A DNA stretch of 64,000 nt from Thiopseudomonas acetoxidans (GCF_030362935.1 NZ_JAUCDY010000001.1:248001-312000), one strand, 5' to 3'. Shown: positions 54,319 to 63,788, counted from the first letter of the stretch. A program made the numbers and translations. Notes: a model not told the origin generated them from the letters alone.

Positions 54319-55196
54319 GTATTCTGATTAATAAAGACACTAAAGTGATTTGTCAGGGGTTTACCGGTACGCAGGGTACGTTTCATTCTCAGCAAGCACT
54401 TGAATACGGCACGCAAATGGTCGGCGGAGTTACTCCAGAAAAAGGTGGTACCGTGCACCTGGGTTTGCCGGTTTTTAATACGGTACAAGAAGCCGTAAAG
54501 ACTACAGGCGCTGATACGTCAGTGATTTATGTGCCGGCACAGTTTTGCAAAGATTCGATTCTGGAAGCGGCTTTTGCTGGTATCAAGTTGATTGTTTGCA
54601 TCACTGAGGGCGTACCAACGCTGGATATGCTGCTGGTGAAGCACAAGTGTGATGAGTTGGGCGTGCGCTTAATAGGTCCGAATTGCCCTGGAGTAATTAC
54701 ACCGGGTGAATGTAAAATTGGTATTCAACCGGGCTATATCCATCAGCCGGGTAAAGTGGGCATTGTATCGCGCTCAGGTACGCTAACCTATGAAGCGGTG
54801 AAGCAAACGACGGATGCGGGTTTTGGTCAGTCCACCTGTGTTGGTATTGGCGGTGATCCAATTCCGGGCTCAAGTTTTGTGGATATGCTGGAGTTGTTTG
54901 AACAGGATGAGCAAACCGAAGCCATTGTCATGATTGGTGAGATTGGCGGTACTGCCGAAGAAGAAGCAGCTGTGTATATCAAACAGCGGGTTACTAAACC
55001 AGTGGTTGCCTATATTGCAGGGGTGACAGCGCCTCCTGGTAAACGCATGGGGCATGCTGGGGCTATCATTGCTGGCGGCAAGGGCTCAGCGGAGGATAAG
55101 TTTGCTGCGCTTGAAGATGCCGGAGTGACCACCGTGCGTTCGCTAGCAGAAATAGGGACAGCCATAGCAAAAGTGACTGGTTGGCAAATTAAGTAA
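54315..55196 (+). CDS. sucD: Succinyl-CoA synthetase alpha subunit
   Basis: Holds the CoA site and the phosphohistidine. The 293-residue protein begins MSILINKDTKVICQGFTGTQ and has GPNCPGVITPGECKIGI (about residue 121) and the active His in GKRMGHAGAIIAGGKGSA (about residue 247). It ends with a terminator shared with no other gene. Confidence 0.97.
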   Translation: MSILINKDTKVICQGFTGTQGTFHSQQALEYGTQMVGGVTPEKGGTVHLGLPVFNTVQEAVKTTGADTSVIYVPAQFCKDSILEAAFAGIKLIVCITEGVPTLDMLLVKHKCDELGVRLIGPNCPGVITPGECKIGIQPGYIHQPGKVGIVSRSGTLTYEAVKQTTDAGFGQSTCVGIGGDPIPGSSFVDMLELFEQDEQTEAIVMIGEIGGTAEEEAAVYIKQRVTKPVVAYIAGVTAPPGKRMGHAGAIIAGGKGSAEDKFAALEDAGVTTVRSLAEIGTAIAKVTGWQIK

Positions 55197-55211
55197 CAGG
55201 TTACAATAGCC

Positions 55212-55236
55212 AAAGCCGCCAACAGGCGGCTTTTTT
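55212..55236 (+). terminator. Terminator after sucD
   Basis: AAAGCCGCC pairs with GGCGGCTTT around an AACA loop, followed by further T residues to 55236. Confidence 0.9.
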
Positions 55237-55254
55237 CATTAAGGTTGCAGCTGC

Positions 55255-56580
55255 ATGAAGTCACTCTCAAAATCACAGATTATGGCGCTAGGTTTTATGA
55301 CCTTTGCCTTGTTTCTCGGAGCGGGAAACATTATTTTTCCAGCCGCGGCAGGCGTGCAATCAGGCAGCCAGCTATGGTTAGTGGCAGTGGGTTTTTTGCT
55401 GACTGGTGTAGGACTGCCGCTGGCTACAGTTATAGCTTTAGCCAAGGTGGGCGGTGGCTTGCAAACATTGACGGCACCTATAGGCGTGCGTGCAGGAACG
55501 GTGTTTGCCATTATGGTTTACTTGGCTATCGGTCCTTTTTTCGCTACACCGCGCACCGCAGTGGTTGCCTATGAAATAGGGATAGTGCCTTTTTTCGGTG
55601 AGCATTGGTGGCTATTACTGCTGTTTAGCAGTCTGTATTTTGCAACAGTGCTTTATTTAGCGCTTAACCCCAATAAAATACTTGTGCGAATAGGTCAGTT
55701 CATTACTCCAGTCTTATTGGCTGCCCTTGTATTGCTTGGCTTGGCGACGCTATTCAATCCTGCTGGAAGCTTGGGTGAAGCAAGTGGTCATTATGCCAGC
55801 CAGCCCATGACGCAGGGTTTTCTTGATGGTTATTTGACCATGGATGCCTTGGGTGCTTTGGTATTTGGCGTGGTCATTGCCGGAACAATCCGCAGTCAGG
55901 GTGTCACTGAGCTTAAGCAAATCACGCGTTATTCTATTTATGCTGGGCTTATTGCTGCGCTTGGTTTGTCTGTGGTGTATGTGTCTTTATTTTATCTTGG
56001 CGCAACCAGCCACCAGATTGCTGCGGATGCAACAAATGGCGGACAGGTTTTAGCTATCTACGTGCATTATGCTTTTGGTGATTGGGGTATTTTACTGTTG
56101 TCCGTGGTTATTACTCTTGCCTGTTTAACCACCGCCACTGGACTGCTGGCTGCCTGTGGAGAATACTTTAAGTGGTTGTGGGGTATTCGCTATCAAAGAA
56201 CAGTGGTGTTTTTTGCGTTGTTTAGCTTGGTGGTTGCCAATCAAGGTTTGACCCAGCTGATTAAGGTGTCAGTACCAGCCTTGGTGGGCCTGTATCCATT
56301 AGCGATAGTGTTGGTGTTGTTAAGTTTTTTAAAACCAATTTGGCATAACCCCGGACGTGTATTTAAGTCCGTCTTATTGATGACGCTGGTTTTTGGGTTG
56401 GTCGATGCATTAGTGGTGGCGGGAGTTGATTGGCAGTTGCTGACAGTTTTCCAGCAGTTACCCTTGGCACACAAACAGATGGCCTGGGTGCTTCCAGCCT
56501 GTGCGCTGGTAGTTGTATTAACATTGCTGGACAGGAAACACCCTAATGTGAACAAACAGGCGCACACACCACTGGATTAG
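55255..56580 (+). CDS. brnQ: Branched-chain amino acid transporter BrnQ/BraB family
   Basis: A sodium-coupled carrier for leucine, isoleucine and valine. The 441-residue protein has about twelve membrane segments. The start MKSLSKSQIMALGFMTFALF, then LGAGNIIFPAAAG (about residues 21-33) and PRTAVVAYEIG are family signatures. It lies immediately after sucD, as braB does in Pseudomonas aeruginosa, and is followed by an unknown membrane protein gene. Confidence 0.94.
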   Translation: MKSLSKSQIMALGFMTFALFLGAGNIIFPAAAGVQSGSQLWLVAVGFLLTGVGLPLATVIALAKVGGGLQTLTAPIGVRAGTVFAIMVYLAIGPFFATPRTAVVAYEIGIVPFFGEHWWLLLLFSSLYFATVLYLALNPNKILVRIGQFITPVLLAALVLLGLATLFNPAGSLGEASGHYASQPMTQGFLDGYLTMDALGALVFGVVIAGTIRSQGVTELKQITRYSIYAGLIAALGLSVVYVSLFYLGATSHQIAADATNGGQVLAIYVHYAFGDWGILLLSVVITLACLTTATGLLAACGEYFKWLWGIRYQRTVVFFALFSLVVANQGLTQLIKVSVPALVGLYPLAIVLVLLSFLKPIWHNPGRVFKSVLLMTLVFGLVDALVVAGVDWQLLTVFQQLPLAHKQMAWVLPACALVVVLTLLDRKHPNVNKQAHTPLD

Positions 56581-56608
56581 GACATATCAGCGTTTGAAGG
56601 TAATTATT

Positions 56609-57823
56609 ATGGTGGCAATGCTCATACTGGCAGGCATATTTGTTTTTCTATTGAGTTGGCTTTGGTTGATTTGGCGTGCATTCATATTTAAGCCTTTTTG
56701 GGGCTTGGCTGTGGTGATGCCACCTTTTATAGTTATTTTTTTGCTGCTGCACTGGCGTAGGGCGGTGTTGCCCTTAATATCGCTGTTTGTTGGCGCGGGT
56801 TTGCTGGCGGCAGGCAGCTACCAGTTGGCTACCGAGCAACCGGAGAAGTGGCAAAAATTAATGGCGTGGAATTGGTTTGCGACTGGGGATGCGCAGGCTT
56901 GGGGTGGTGAAGGACAGCTGCAGGGCAGTATTTTTGGGCAGCGGTTTTTAGTGCATTCGGCAGAGATTGACGAAAATGTGTTGTATTTGCGTGAAAAAAC
57001 AACAGATGGATTTGGCGCGCAACTAAAAATTAATTTGCTCAATACGCCCAACCTGCAGCAGCAAGCTGGTTTGTTTGTTGATGTGTTGCCTGATGATCAG
57101 CAACCATTACCGCACATAGAGATTGTCTGGTACGACTATGAACGCGGGCAAAGACTGAAAAAGCAGATTACATCGGATTACACCATGCACATTGCCTTAA
57201 AGAGCGAGCCGCCTAATCAGCTGGTGGGTGACTTTTATCTCGCTTTAGCCACGCCGCAACACACGCAGGTTTCCGGTGTTTTGCAAGTCAACAGCGATAA
57301 GTTGCGCTATCAGGGAACGCAGGTTGATTTAAGTTATGACCATGCGCAAACGATCGATTATTTATTGCATAACTACAGTCGCAGCCTACTGGAAGTGGAC
57401 AATTTGCATTTTAAGCGTACATCCAAGCTTGATATGTTTTCTGTGCCGTTGTCGGTGCAAGGTCAGCTGTTGATTGCTAACAAGAGTTTTCCAGTGCAGT
57501 TTACTTTGACCAAAGATCAGCGCTGGCAAGTAGTCGACTCAAATCTTGCGGCCATAGCCCAGCAACTGGCTGCACGTGACAGCATACAAGTAGAGCAGGC
57601 CGAGGAGTTCTCATTGGCGCATCTGTTAGCTAATTTTAACGGCTATCTAAACCAAGAAATGCAGGTTAAAACCATTAATAGGCATAATTTTACAGGCTAT
57701 TTTCAGGGTCTGAATGCTGAGGGTGGTTTGATTTTCAAACGCAGCATGCATAAAGGTGGTGAAGTGACTTTTCAGCTGCAGCCGGATGAAATAGAAGAAA
57801 TTATGTGGATGTCAGAACAGTAA
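56609..57823 (+). CDS. Conserved membrane protein of unknown function
   Basis: A 404-residue protein with three N-terminal hydrophobic segments (about residues 1-85, including LILAGIFVFLLSWLWLIW and LPLISLFVGAGLLAAGS) and a large, probably periplasmic, polar domain of about 310 residues rich in beta-type sequence, with no Cys. I recognise no domain; its position between brnQ and htpG recalls a conserved pseudomonad hypothetical. ATG 56609 follows GAAGG at good spacing; a TTG at 56594 is the alternative. No function is proposed. Confidence 0.75.
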   Translation: MVAMLILAGIFVFLLSWLWLIWRAFIFKPFWGLAVVMPPFIVIFLLLHWRRAVLPLISLFVGAGLLAAGSYQLATEQPEKWQKLMAWNWFATGDAQAWGGEGQLQGSIFGQRFLVHSAEIDENVLYLREKTTDGFGAQLKINLLNTPNLQQQAGLFVDVLPDDQQPLPHIEIVWYDYERGQRLKKQITSDYTMHIALKSEPPNQLVGDFYLALATPQHTQVSGVLQVNSDKLRYQGTQVDLSYDHAQTIDYLLHNYSRSLLEVDNLHFKRTSKLDMFSVPLSVQGQLLIANKSFPVQFTLTKDQRWQVVDSNLAAIAQQLAARDSIQVEQAEEFSLAHLLANFNGYLNQEMQVKTINRHNFTGYFQGLNAEGGLIFKRSMHKGGEVTFQLQPDEIEEIMWMSEQ

Positions 57824-57833
57824 GGGGTTTTTG

Positions 57834-57861
57834 CTTGAATTATTTTTTGCCGCCCCCATCT
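57834..57861 (+). promoter_or_regulatory. Heat-shock (sigma-32) promoter of htpG
   Basis: CTTGAAT (57834-57840) and CCCCATCT (57854-57861), 13 bases apart, match the RpoH consensus almost perfectly. The start of transcription would be about 40 bases before the htpG ATG. Confidence 0.88.
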
Positions 57862-57909
57862 CCCAGTGCATGACCGTATCACGGTGGTTTATAACTGTGG
57901 AGTTAAATA

Positions 57910-59811
57910 ATGACTGTAGACGCACAAAAAGAAACGCTTGGTTTTCAAACTGAAGTAAAGCAATTACTGCATCTAATGATTCACTCTTTATATTCTAATA
58001 AAGAGATTTTCCTTCGCGAGCTCATTTCCAACGCTTCGGACGCTGCTGACAAGCTGCGCTTTGAGGCGCTATCTAAGCCTGAGTTGTTAGAGCAAGATCC
58101 TGAGCTGAAAATTCAGATCAGCTTTGATAAAGAGGCTAATACCCTGACCATCGAAGATAACGCTATTGGCATGAGTCGTGATGAGGTGATTAACCACTTA
58201 GGTACCATCGCTAAGTCGGGTACGTCCGAGTTTTTGAAGAACCTCACAGGGGATCAAAAGAAAGATTCACAGCTGATTGGCCAGTTTGGCGTGGGCTTTT
58301 ATTCAGCCTTTATTGTTGCGGATAAGGTGGAAGTCTTTACCCGTCGTGCCGGCTTAAGTGCTGAGGAAGGCGTATTGTGGAGCTCAGCCGGTGAGGGTGA
58401 GTTTGATATCTCTACCATTAATAAACCTGAGCGTGGCAGCCGCATCGTGTTGCATTTAAAACCAGACGCCCGCGAATATGCTGATGGCTGGCGCTTGCGT
58501 AATGTCATCACTAAGTACTCTGACCATGTGGCGTTGCCGATTGAACTGCCTAAAGAGCAGCAGGGTGAAGACGACAAGCCAGCAGAGATTGAATGGGAAG
58601 TGGTCAACCGTGCCAGCGCCCTGTGGACGCGTGCGCGTACCGAGATCAAGGACGAGGAATACCAAGAGTTTTATAAGCATGTGGCTCATGACTTTGAAAA
58701 CCCATTAGCGTGGAGTCATAACAAGGTTGAAGGCAAGCTGGAGTACACCTCTTTACTCTACGTTCCAGCGCGTGCTCCTTTTGACCTATACCAGCGTGAA
58801 GCACCTAAAGGGTTGAAACTCTATGTGCAGCGTGTGTTTATCATGGATCAAGCGGATGAGTTCTTGCCGCTGTATTTGCGCTTTATTAAAGGGGTGGTGG
58901 ATTCCAACGATTTGTCGTTGAACATCTCTCGCGAAATTCTGCAGAAAGCCCCGATTATTGACAGCATGAAAACCGCGCTCACTAAGCGCTCGTTGGATAT
59001 GCTGGAGAAAATGGCGAAAAGCGAACCCGATAACTACGCCAAAGTTTGGGATGCCTTTGGTCAGGTGCTAAAAGAAGGGCCGGCGGAAGATTTTGCTAAC
59101 AAAGAAAAGGTCGCGGGTTTGCTTCGTTTTGCTTCGACCCACAATACGGACGAGCAGCAAAATGTCTCTTTGGCGGCATACATTGAGCGTATGCAGGAAG
59201 GGCAGGAAAAAATCTATTACCTGACCGGTGAAAGCTATGCGCAGATTAAAAACAGCCCACACCTAGAAGTCTTCCGTAAAAAAGGCATCGAAGTGCTGCT
59301 GATGACCGACCGTATTGATGAGTGGCTGATGAGCTACCTGACCGAGTTTGATGGCAAACAGTTTGTGGATGTGGCGCGTGGTGACCTAGATCTAGGTAAT
59401 CTTGATTCAGAAGAAGACAAGAAAGCTCAAGAGGAAGTGGCGAAGGATAAAGAAGCCTTGGTTGAGCGCTTGCAAGGTGTGCTAAAAGATCAGGTGGCCA
59501 GCGTACGTGTCTCGCACCGTTTGACGGACTCGCCGGCTATTTTGGCGATTGGTGAGCAGGATCTCGGCTTGCAAATGCGTCAGATTCTGGAAGCCACAGG
59601 GCAGAAGGTACCGGATTCTAAGCCTGTATTTGAGTTTAATCCGCAGCACCCGCTGCTGGAAAAACTCGATGCTGAGCCCGATGAGGATCGTTTTGCCGAT
59701 TTAGCACATATCCTGTTTGATCAAGCAGCATTGGCAGCGGGTGATAGCATCAAAGACCCAGCCGCCTATGTGCAGCGCTTGAATAAGCTGCTGGTAGAGC
59801 TGGCAGGTTAA
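57910..59811 (+). CDS. htpG: Chaperone HtpG (Hsp90)
   Basis: An ATP-dependent chaperone that works with DnaK on client proteins. The 633-residue length is normal. Family blocks include HSLYSNKEIFLRELISNASD (about residues 27-46), DNAIGMSRDEVINHLGTIA (ATP site), GQFGVGFYSAFIVADKV and RVFIMDQADEFLPLYLRF. LSLNISREILQ marks the middle domain. The gene has its own heat-shock promoter and a strong terminator. Confidence 0.97.
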   Translation: MTVDAQKETLGFQTEVKQLLHLMIHSLYSNKEIFLRELISNASDAADKLRFEALSKPELLEQDPELKIQISFDKEANTLTIEDNAIGMSRDEVINHLGTIAKSGTSEFLKNLTGDQKKDSQLIGQFGVGFYSAFIVADKVEVFTRRAGLSAEEGVLWSSAGEGEFDISTINKPERGSRIVLHLKPDAREYADGWRLRNVITKYSDHVALPIELPKEQQGEDDKPAEIEWEVVNRASALWTRARTEIKDEEYQEFYKHVAHDFENPLAWSHNKVEGKLEYTSLLYVPARAPFDLYQREAPKGLKLYVQRVFIMDQADEFLPLYLRFIKGVVDSNDLSLNISREILQKAPIIDSMKTALTKRSLDMLEKMAKSEPDNYAKVWDAFGQVLKEGPAEDFANKEKVAGLLRFASTHNTDEQQNVSLAAYIERMQEGQEKIYYLTGESYAQIKNSPHLEVFRKKGIEVLLMTDRIDEWLMSYLTEFDGKQFVDVARGDLDLGNLDSEEDKKAQEEVAKDKEALVERLQGVLKDQVASVRVSHRLTDSPAILAIGEQDLGLQMRQILEATGQKVPDSKPVFEFNPQHPLLEKLDAEPDEDRFADLAHILFDQAALAAGDSIKDPAAYVQRLNKLLVELAG

Positions 59812-59830
59812 ACAAACATCTGAGTTTAAC

Positions 59831-59867
59831 AAAAAGCCCTTGTCAATACGTTTGGCAAGGGCTTTTT
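59831..59867. terminator. Bidirectional terminator between htpG and the OsmC-family gene
   Basis: A5-GCCCTTG pairs with CAAGGGC-T (59831-59846 with 59852-59867, counting an inner wobble pair), flanked by A and T runs. Confidence 0.9.
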
Positions 59868-59886
59868 TTATAAGGGTGGCAAGGGA

Positions 59887-60321
59887 TTAAGCCAGTGAAG
59901 ATACCAGCTTGGTTTCGTTAGCTAGGTTATCGTAAATCGGGCAGCGAGCTTCAATACGCTCTAATAAATCTTGCTTAGCGGCATCATCGAGATCAGCGTC
60001 AATGCCTACTTTCAGACGTATTTCTTGAAAGCCTGTGCGTGCGGTCGTTTCACGCCCCAAGATACGGTCAGTATCGTAATCGGCCTCTACTTCAAAGGTC
60101 ATGCCGCGCAAGGTGAATTTTTCCTGGAAGGCAATAATACGTCCAATGCTGCCAACACAGCCAGCGTAGGCAGCCAAAATCAACTCAGGTGGAGCCGGGC
60201 CTAAGTCAGCACCGCCAGAGTTTTTTGGTTGATCCATGTAGATTTTGTGCTCGCCACACATAATTTCAATGGTCATACCAGCGCCCATTTTTCCAGTAGC
60301 ACGAATAGTCTTCATTGGCAT
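59887..60321 (-). CDS. OsmC-family protein
   Basis: A 144-residue OsmC/Ohr-fold protein, similar in type to YhfA. The two conserved Cys are in AYAGCVGSIGR (about residue 52) and EARCPIYDNL (about residue 125), the thiol pair that in this fold reduces organic peroxides; the exact substrate is unknown. The ATG at 60321 follows GGAGC at a spacing of six; longer frames up to 60405 have no ribosome site. Confidence 0.88.
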   Translation of the reverse strand: MPMKTIRATGKMGAGMTIEIMCGEHKIYMDQPKNSGGADLGPAPPELILAAYAGCVGSIGRIIAFQEKFTLRGMTFEVEADYDTDRILGRETTARTGFQEIRLKVGIDADLDDAAKQDLLERIEARCPIYDNLANETKLVSSLA

Positions 60322-60440
60322 AAATAGCTCCTTAGTTAAGTAAAACTGCTCGAGTGAGGGTTTATAGAATGTCGCTATTCTATGCTGCTGCTTGATGTTA
60401 TGCAAAAAAGTAAATAATGCTAAAGGATTGTCGCGCAGCT

Positions 60441-61163
60441 TTATTCGGGCATTGCTGTTATCGGTTTACCGTTAACTGAACCCTGTTCAAGCATGATGGT
60501 GTAATCCTTGCCGTCTTTTTCAACTTGATTGAGTTGCACTAACAAGAAATTCCAGTCAGCCGCAAACCAGAGCGTGGTTTTGCGCTGGCTTTGACTCGGA
60601 TCGCGTACCCGCTCAACTTTGATGGTGCGCAGTTTACCTACGCTGGTTGTGACGATTTCCTCGCCTAAAACGCGGAAATCATAGGTATCTAACTCATTGC
60701 CATCGACCACTGAATAACTCATGGCTTGCTGGCCTGCTGCAACATCGAGTTGCAGTGCGAGTTGATAAGAAGATTTGTCGAGTACGCCAACTAACAAAGG
60801 CATTTCAAAAGGCTGTTTTTTTTCTACACCCGTTATCAGGTAGGTTTGCCAATTAAAGTCTTGGCTGTTTTTTTTTGCCTTACCCAAGCCTGTGCGCTGA
60901 TAGCGGTATTTGAGGGGCTGGATTTGCTCACCGGCTAAACGCAATGTGCTGGTTTCTTTTAACCCAGCCACAATCATGGAGGCTTCAAAGCTTAAACGCC
61001 ACGTGTCATCACCGTTGTTTTTTAATGAGCGCTCGGCTTTGCCAGTAAAAGGAAGCTGCGACCAGTCCGCAGTGTAACTGGCATGAAAAGGCTGTAGTTC
61101 GGCAGCAGCGAGGTTAGCACTACACAGACTAAGCAATAAAGTCGTTAATAAAATACGTAGCAT
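60441..61163 (-). CDS. DUF3108 periplasmic protein
   Basis: A 240-residue protein with a signal peptide (ILLTTLLLSLCSANLAAAE) and the DUF3108 pattern: LQPFHASYTADW, RYQRTG, and FDWN-like blocks ending in TLWFAADWNFLLVQLNQVEK. In pseudomonads this gene follows purN, as here. Function is unknown; the family is beta-rich and resembles outer-membrane-associated carriers. It starts 17 bases after the purN stop. Confidence 0.85.
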   Translation of the reverse strand: MLRILLTTLLLSLCSANLAAAELQPFHASYTADWSQLPFTGKAERSLKNNGDDTWRLSFEASMIVAGLKETSTLRLAGEQIQPLKYRYQRTGLGKAKKNSQDFNWQTYLITGVEKKQPFEMPLLVGVLDKSSYQLALQLDVAAGQQAMSYSVVDGNELDTYDFRVLGEEIVTTSVGKLRTIKVERVRDPSQSQRKTTLWFAADWNFLLVQLNQVEKDGKDYTIMLEQGSVNGKPITAMPE

Positions 61164-61180
61164 GCTTGAGCACCTCGGTT

Positions 61181-61840
61181 TTAGCTGGATGGATTAAATG
61201 GGTAGCCGGTGTTGGATAAAACGTGCCCATCTAAGACAACGGTATTATTGGCAAGTTGCAGGCGTCCTTCAGCAAACCACTGCACGGCAAGCGGGTAGAT
61301 TTGGTGTTCAAGCTGATGGATCTTTTGCGCTAGACTGTCAACGTTATCATCGGCTTCGATAGCGATACTGGCTTGAATAATCACAGGGCCGCCGTCTAGG
61401 TGTTCGGTAACAAAGTGAACGCTGCAACCGTGCTCTGTGTCGCCTGCTTCCAGTACGCGTTGATGGGTATCCAGTCCTTTGTATTTAGGTAATAGCGAGG
61501 GGTGGATATTCATTAAACGCTGCTGGTAGTGCTGGGTAAACTCTGGCGTGAGAATACGCATAAACCCAGCCAGCACCACCAAATCAGGCTGGTACTGGTC
61601 GATAACTTGGATTAATGCTTGGTCAAACGCTAAGCGGTCTGAATAATCACGGTGCGACAATACCTGCGTGGGCACCCCAGCGCGTGCGGCGCGTTGTAAA
61701 CCAAAGGCATCCGCTTTATTGCTGATTACTGCGCTGATGGTGACTGATTCATTGTCTTGAAAATGATTCAGCAAGGCTTGTAAGTTACTGCCCGATCCGG
61801 AAATTAATACAACGACCGAGCAGGTATTCTTTGCACTCAT
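61181..61840 (-). CDS. purN: Phosphoribosylglycinamide formyltransferase
   Basis: Transfers a formyl group from 10-formyl-tetrahydrofolate to GAR in purine synthesis. The 219-residue protein begins MSAKNTCSVVVLISGSGSNL, with the catalytic set Asn, His and Asp in MRILTPEF, MNIHPSLLPKYKGLDTHQ and GCSVHFVTEHLDGGPVI. ATG 61840 overlaps the purM stop by four bases (ATGA), which decides it over the longer frame from 61915. Confidence 0.95.
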   Translation of the reverse strand: MSAKNTCSVVVLISGSGSNLQALLNHFQDNESVTISAVISNKADAFGLQRAARAGVPTQVLSHRDYSDRLAFDQALIQVIDQYQPDLVVLAGFMRILTPEFTQHYQQRLMNIHPSLLPKYKGLDTHQRVLEAGDTEHGCSVHFVTEHLDGGPVIIQASIAIEADDNVDSLAQKIHQLEHQIYPLAVQWFAEGRLQLANNTVVLDGHVLSNTGYPFNPSS

Positions 61841-62901
61841 AGATGCTGTTTTAGGTTGTTCAATACAATGGCTGTGGCGTCTGCTTTGGCGGCTTGGATA
61901 TGACCGATGCGCCAAGGATGCTCACCCGATGCGCGTAAGTGCTCTAGCACGCTTTGCTCATCTTCAGCACCAACACAAATAATCATGCCCACGCCGCAGT
62001 TAAGTACGCGATGCATTTCTACTTCATCAACATTGCCCTGTTGCTGTAACCAGTCAAAAACGGCAGGGCGTTTCCAGCTAGCCACATCCACCACTGCTTG
62101 TGCGTTTTCTGGCAATACGCGTGGAATGTTTTCTAGCAACCCACCACCCGTAATGTGGGAAATAGCTTTAACCTTGCCGGTTTCTTTAATTAATTTGAGC
62201 ACTGGTTTGACATAAATACGGGTGGGTGCCAGCAGGTGTTCAGCCAGTGGTTGGCCTTCAATCAATGTGCTGTTGATGTCTGCACCAGCGACTTCAATGA
62301 TCTTGCGAATCAATGAATAACCATTGGAGTGTGGACCAGAAGATGGTAGGGCGATAAGGACATCACCTGCCGCTACTTTGGAGCCATCAATGATTTCAGA
62401 TTTCTCAACGACACCGACACAAAAGCCAGCCAAATCATAATCTTCGCCCGTGTACATGCCAGGCATTTCAGCGGTTTCACCGCCAACGAGCGCGCAACCT
62501 GCCATTTCACAGCCTGCACCAATGCCGGTAACAACATCAGCGGCCACATCGATATTGAGCTTGCCGGTCGCGTAATAGTCTAGGAAAAACAATGGCTCAG
62601 CACCGCACACAACCAGATCATTGACGCACATAGCGACCAAGTCGATACCGATTTTATCGTGGCGGTTAAGGTCAATCGCTAAGCGTAACTTGGTGCCCAC
62701 ACCGTCTGTGCCTGACACTAATACAGGCTGGCGGTAACCTTCAGGGATTTCACAGAGCGCGCCAAAACCACCCAAACCACCCAAAACTTCAGGGCGTGCG
62801 GTGCGCTTGGCAACATGTTTGATGCGTTGAACAAGGGCTTCACCGGCGTCAATATCAACACCAGCATCCTTGTAGCTAATAGAGGGTTTTTGCGTGCTCA
62901 T
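61837..62901 (-). CDS. purM: Phosphoribosylformylglycinamidine cyclo-ligase
   Basis: AIR synthetase; closes the imidazole ring using ATP. The 354-residue protein begins MSTQKPSISYKDAGVDIDAG. Family motifs are VSGTDGVGTKLRLAIDLNRH (about residue 62), DIDLVAMCVND-like MCVNDLVVCGAEPLFFLDYY and ISHITGGGLLENIPRVLP (about residue 250). It is translationally coupled to purN. The upstream neighbours here (a small unknown protein, holC, pepA) are not the usual ones. Confidence 0.95.
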   Translation of the reverse strand: MSTQKPSISYKDAGVDIDAGEALVQRIKHVAKRTARPEVLGGLGGFGALCEIPEGYRQPVLVSGTDGVGTKLRLAIDLNRHDKIGIDLVAMCVNDLVVCGAEPLFFLDYYATGKLNIDVAADVVTGIGAGCEMAGCALVGGETAEMPGMYTGEDYDLAGFCVGVVEKSEIIDGSKVAAGDVLIALPSSGPHSNGYSLIRKIIEVAGADINSTLIEGQPLAEHLLAPTRIYVKPVLKLIKETGKVKAISHITGGGLLENIPRVLPENAQAVVDVASWKRPAVFDWLQQQGNVDEVEMHRVLNCGVGMIICVGAEDEQSVLEHLRASGEHPWRIGHIQAAKADATAIVLNNLKQHL

Positions 62902-63049
62902 GAATAAACCTTTGCAGAACAGGTAGTAGGGAGGGGGGATTTTATCAGGCTTATGCTGTTGCGGCTATGTTAAAGGCTATCCTGAACAGGCTGTGCTGCA
63001 AAAAATCAATGGGCAATGTAAGCGGGACCTTGGATTAGCGGTACAGCGT

Positions 63050-63361
63050 TTAGCGAGGCGAGTTCTTTTTAACGTTAGCATACCGCTCTGCAACGGCCCT
63101 GCGCAATTCTTGCTGCAGTCTGCGGCTCAATTCTTGCGCAATGAGCGGGGTGAAATCTTGGATGATTTCAGGGAGGATTTTTTCAGCACTGTGTATCAAT
63201 AACTGCTGTTCGAAACTGAGTGAGTCTGGTTGTGGCGCGCTGATAATGTCTTCCAGAAGAGGCACGGAGTCAAACATTTTCTCCCCCGTTAACTGCTGGT
63301 GTAGTCGTGTCAGATCATCCAGTAAATCCTGGGCTTGTGTACTGCTTGCTGGTTTACGCAT
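63050..63361 (-). CDS. Small conserved protein beside holC, function unknown
   Basis: A 103-residue, mostly helical, charged protein (AQDLLDDLTRLHQQLTGEKM; FEQQLLIHSAEKILPEIIQD; SRRLQQELRRAVAERY). A similar short hypothetical follows holC in Pseudomonas, in front of valS. It begins ten bases after holC ends, so it is in the pepA-holC operon. No membrane or signal segment is seen and I do not recognise a domain. Confidence 0.7.
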   Translation of the reverse strand: MRKPASSTQAQDLLDDLTRLHQQLTGEKMFDSVPLLEDIISAPQPDSLSFEQQLLIHSAEKILPEIIQDFTPLIAQELSRRLQQELRRAVAERYANVKKNSPR

Positions 63362-63371
63362 AGAAAAAACC

Positions 63372-63788
63372 TCAAAGCTCGACCCGTTGTGGTTGGTAGC
63401 CTAGCTGACGATACTGCATAAAGTTTTCTCGGCTTTTTTGCAGTATTTCCGGTGCTTGGCAAACAATTTCGATAATACGGTTAAAGTGATGTATGGGCGA
63501 TGGGATTTGCATAGCTAGGTTGATAAAAACCACATCATTATCTACAGGCTGCTCATCGACAGCCAACACAATAGGAGCTTGCGGATTGTCTTGGTAAAGA
63601 TTGTGCGGCAGAAAAGATGCTGAACGAAATGACCATAACAGCTCATCCAGTTGCTGCGCCTGGGCTAGATCACAGCAACGGATAAAGGTGCTTAATTGCG
63701 CCTGCCATGCTTTAGCTGCCAGCTGGCAGACGAGCACAAGGCGCTCCTGCAGCTGGTCGCTGGGGCTGACGTAAAAATCTATTCTCAC
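63372..63788 (-). CDS. holC: DNA polymerase III chi subunit
   Basis: Links the clamp loader to single-strand binding protein. The 138-residue protein begins MRIDFYVSPSDQLQERLVLV, the HolC start, and has FLPHNLYQDNPQAPIVLA (about residues 59-76) and VFINLAMQIPSPIHHFNRII. The GTG start at 63788 overlaps the pepA stop by four bases (GTGA), showing translational coupling to the peptidase as in pseudomonads. Confidence 0.9.
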   Translation of the reverse strand: MRIDFYVSPSDQLQERLVLVCQLAAKAWQAQLSTFIRCCDLAQAQQLDELLWSFRSASFLPHNLYQDNPQAPIVLAVDEQPVDNDVVFINLAMQIPSPIHHFNRIIEIVCQAPEILQKSRENFMQYRQLGYQPQRVEL

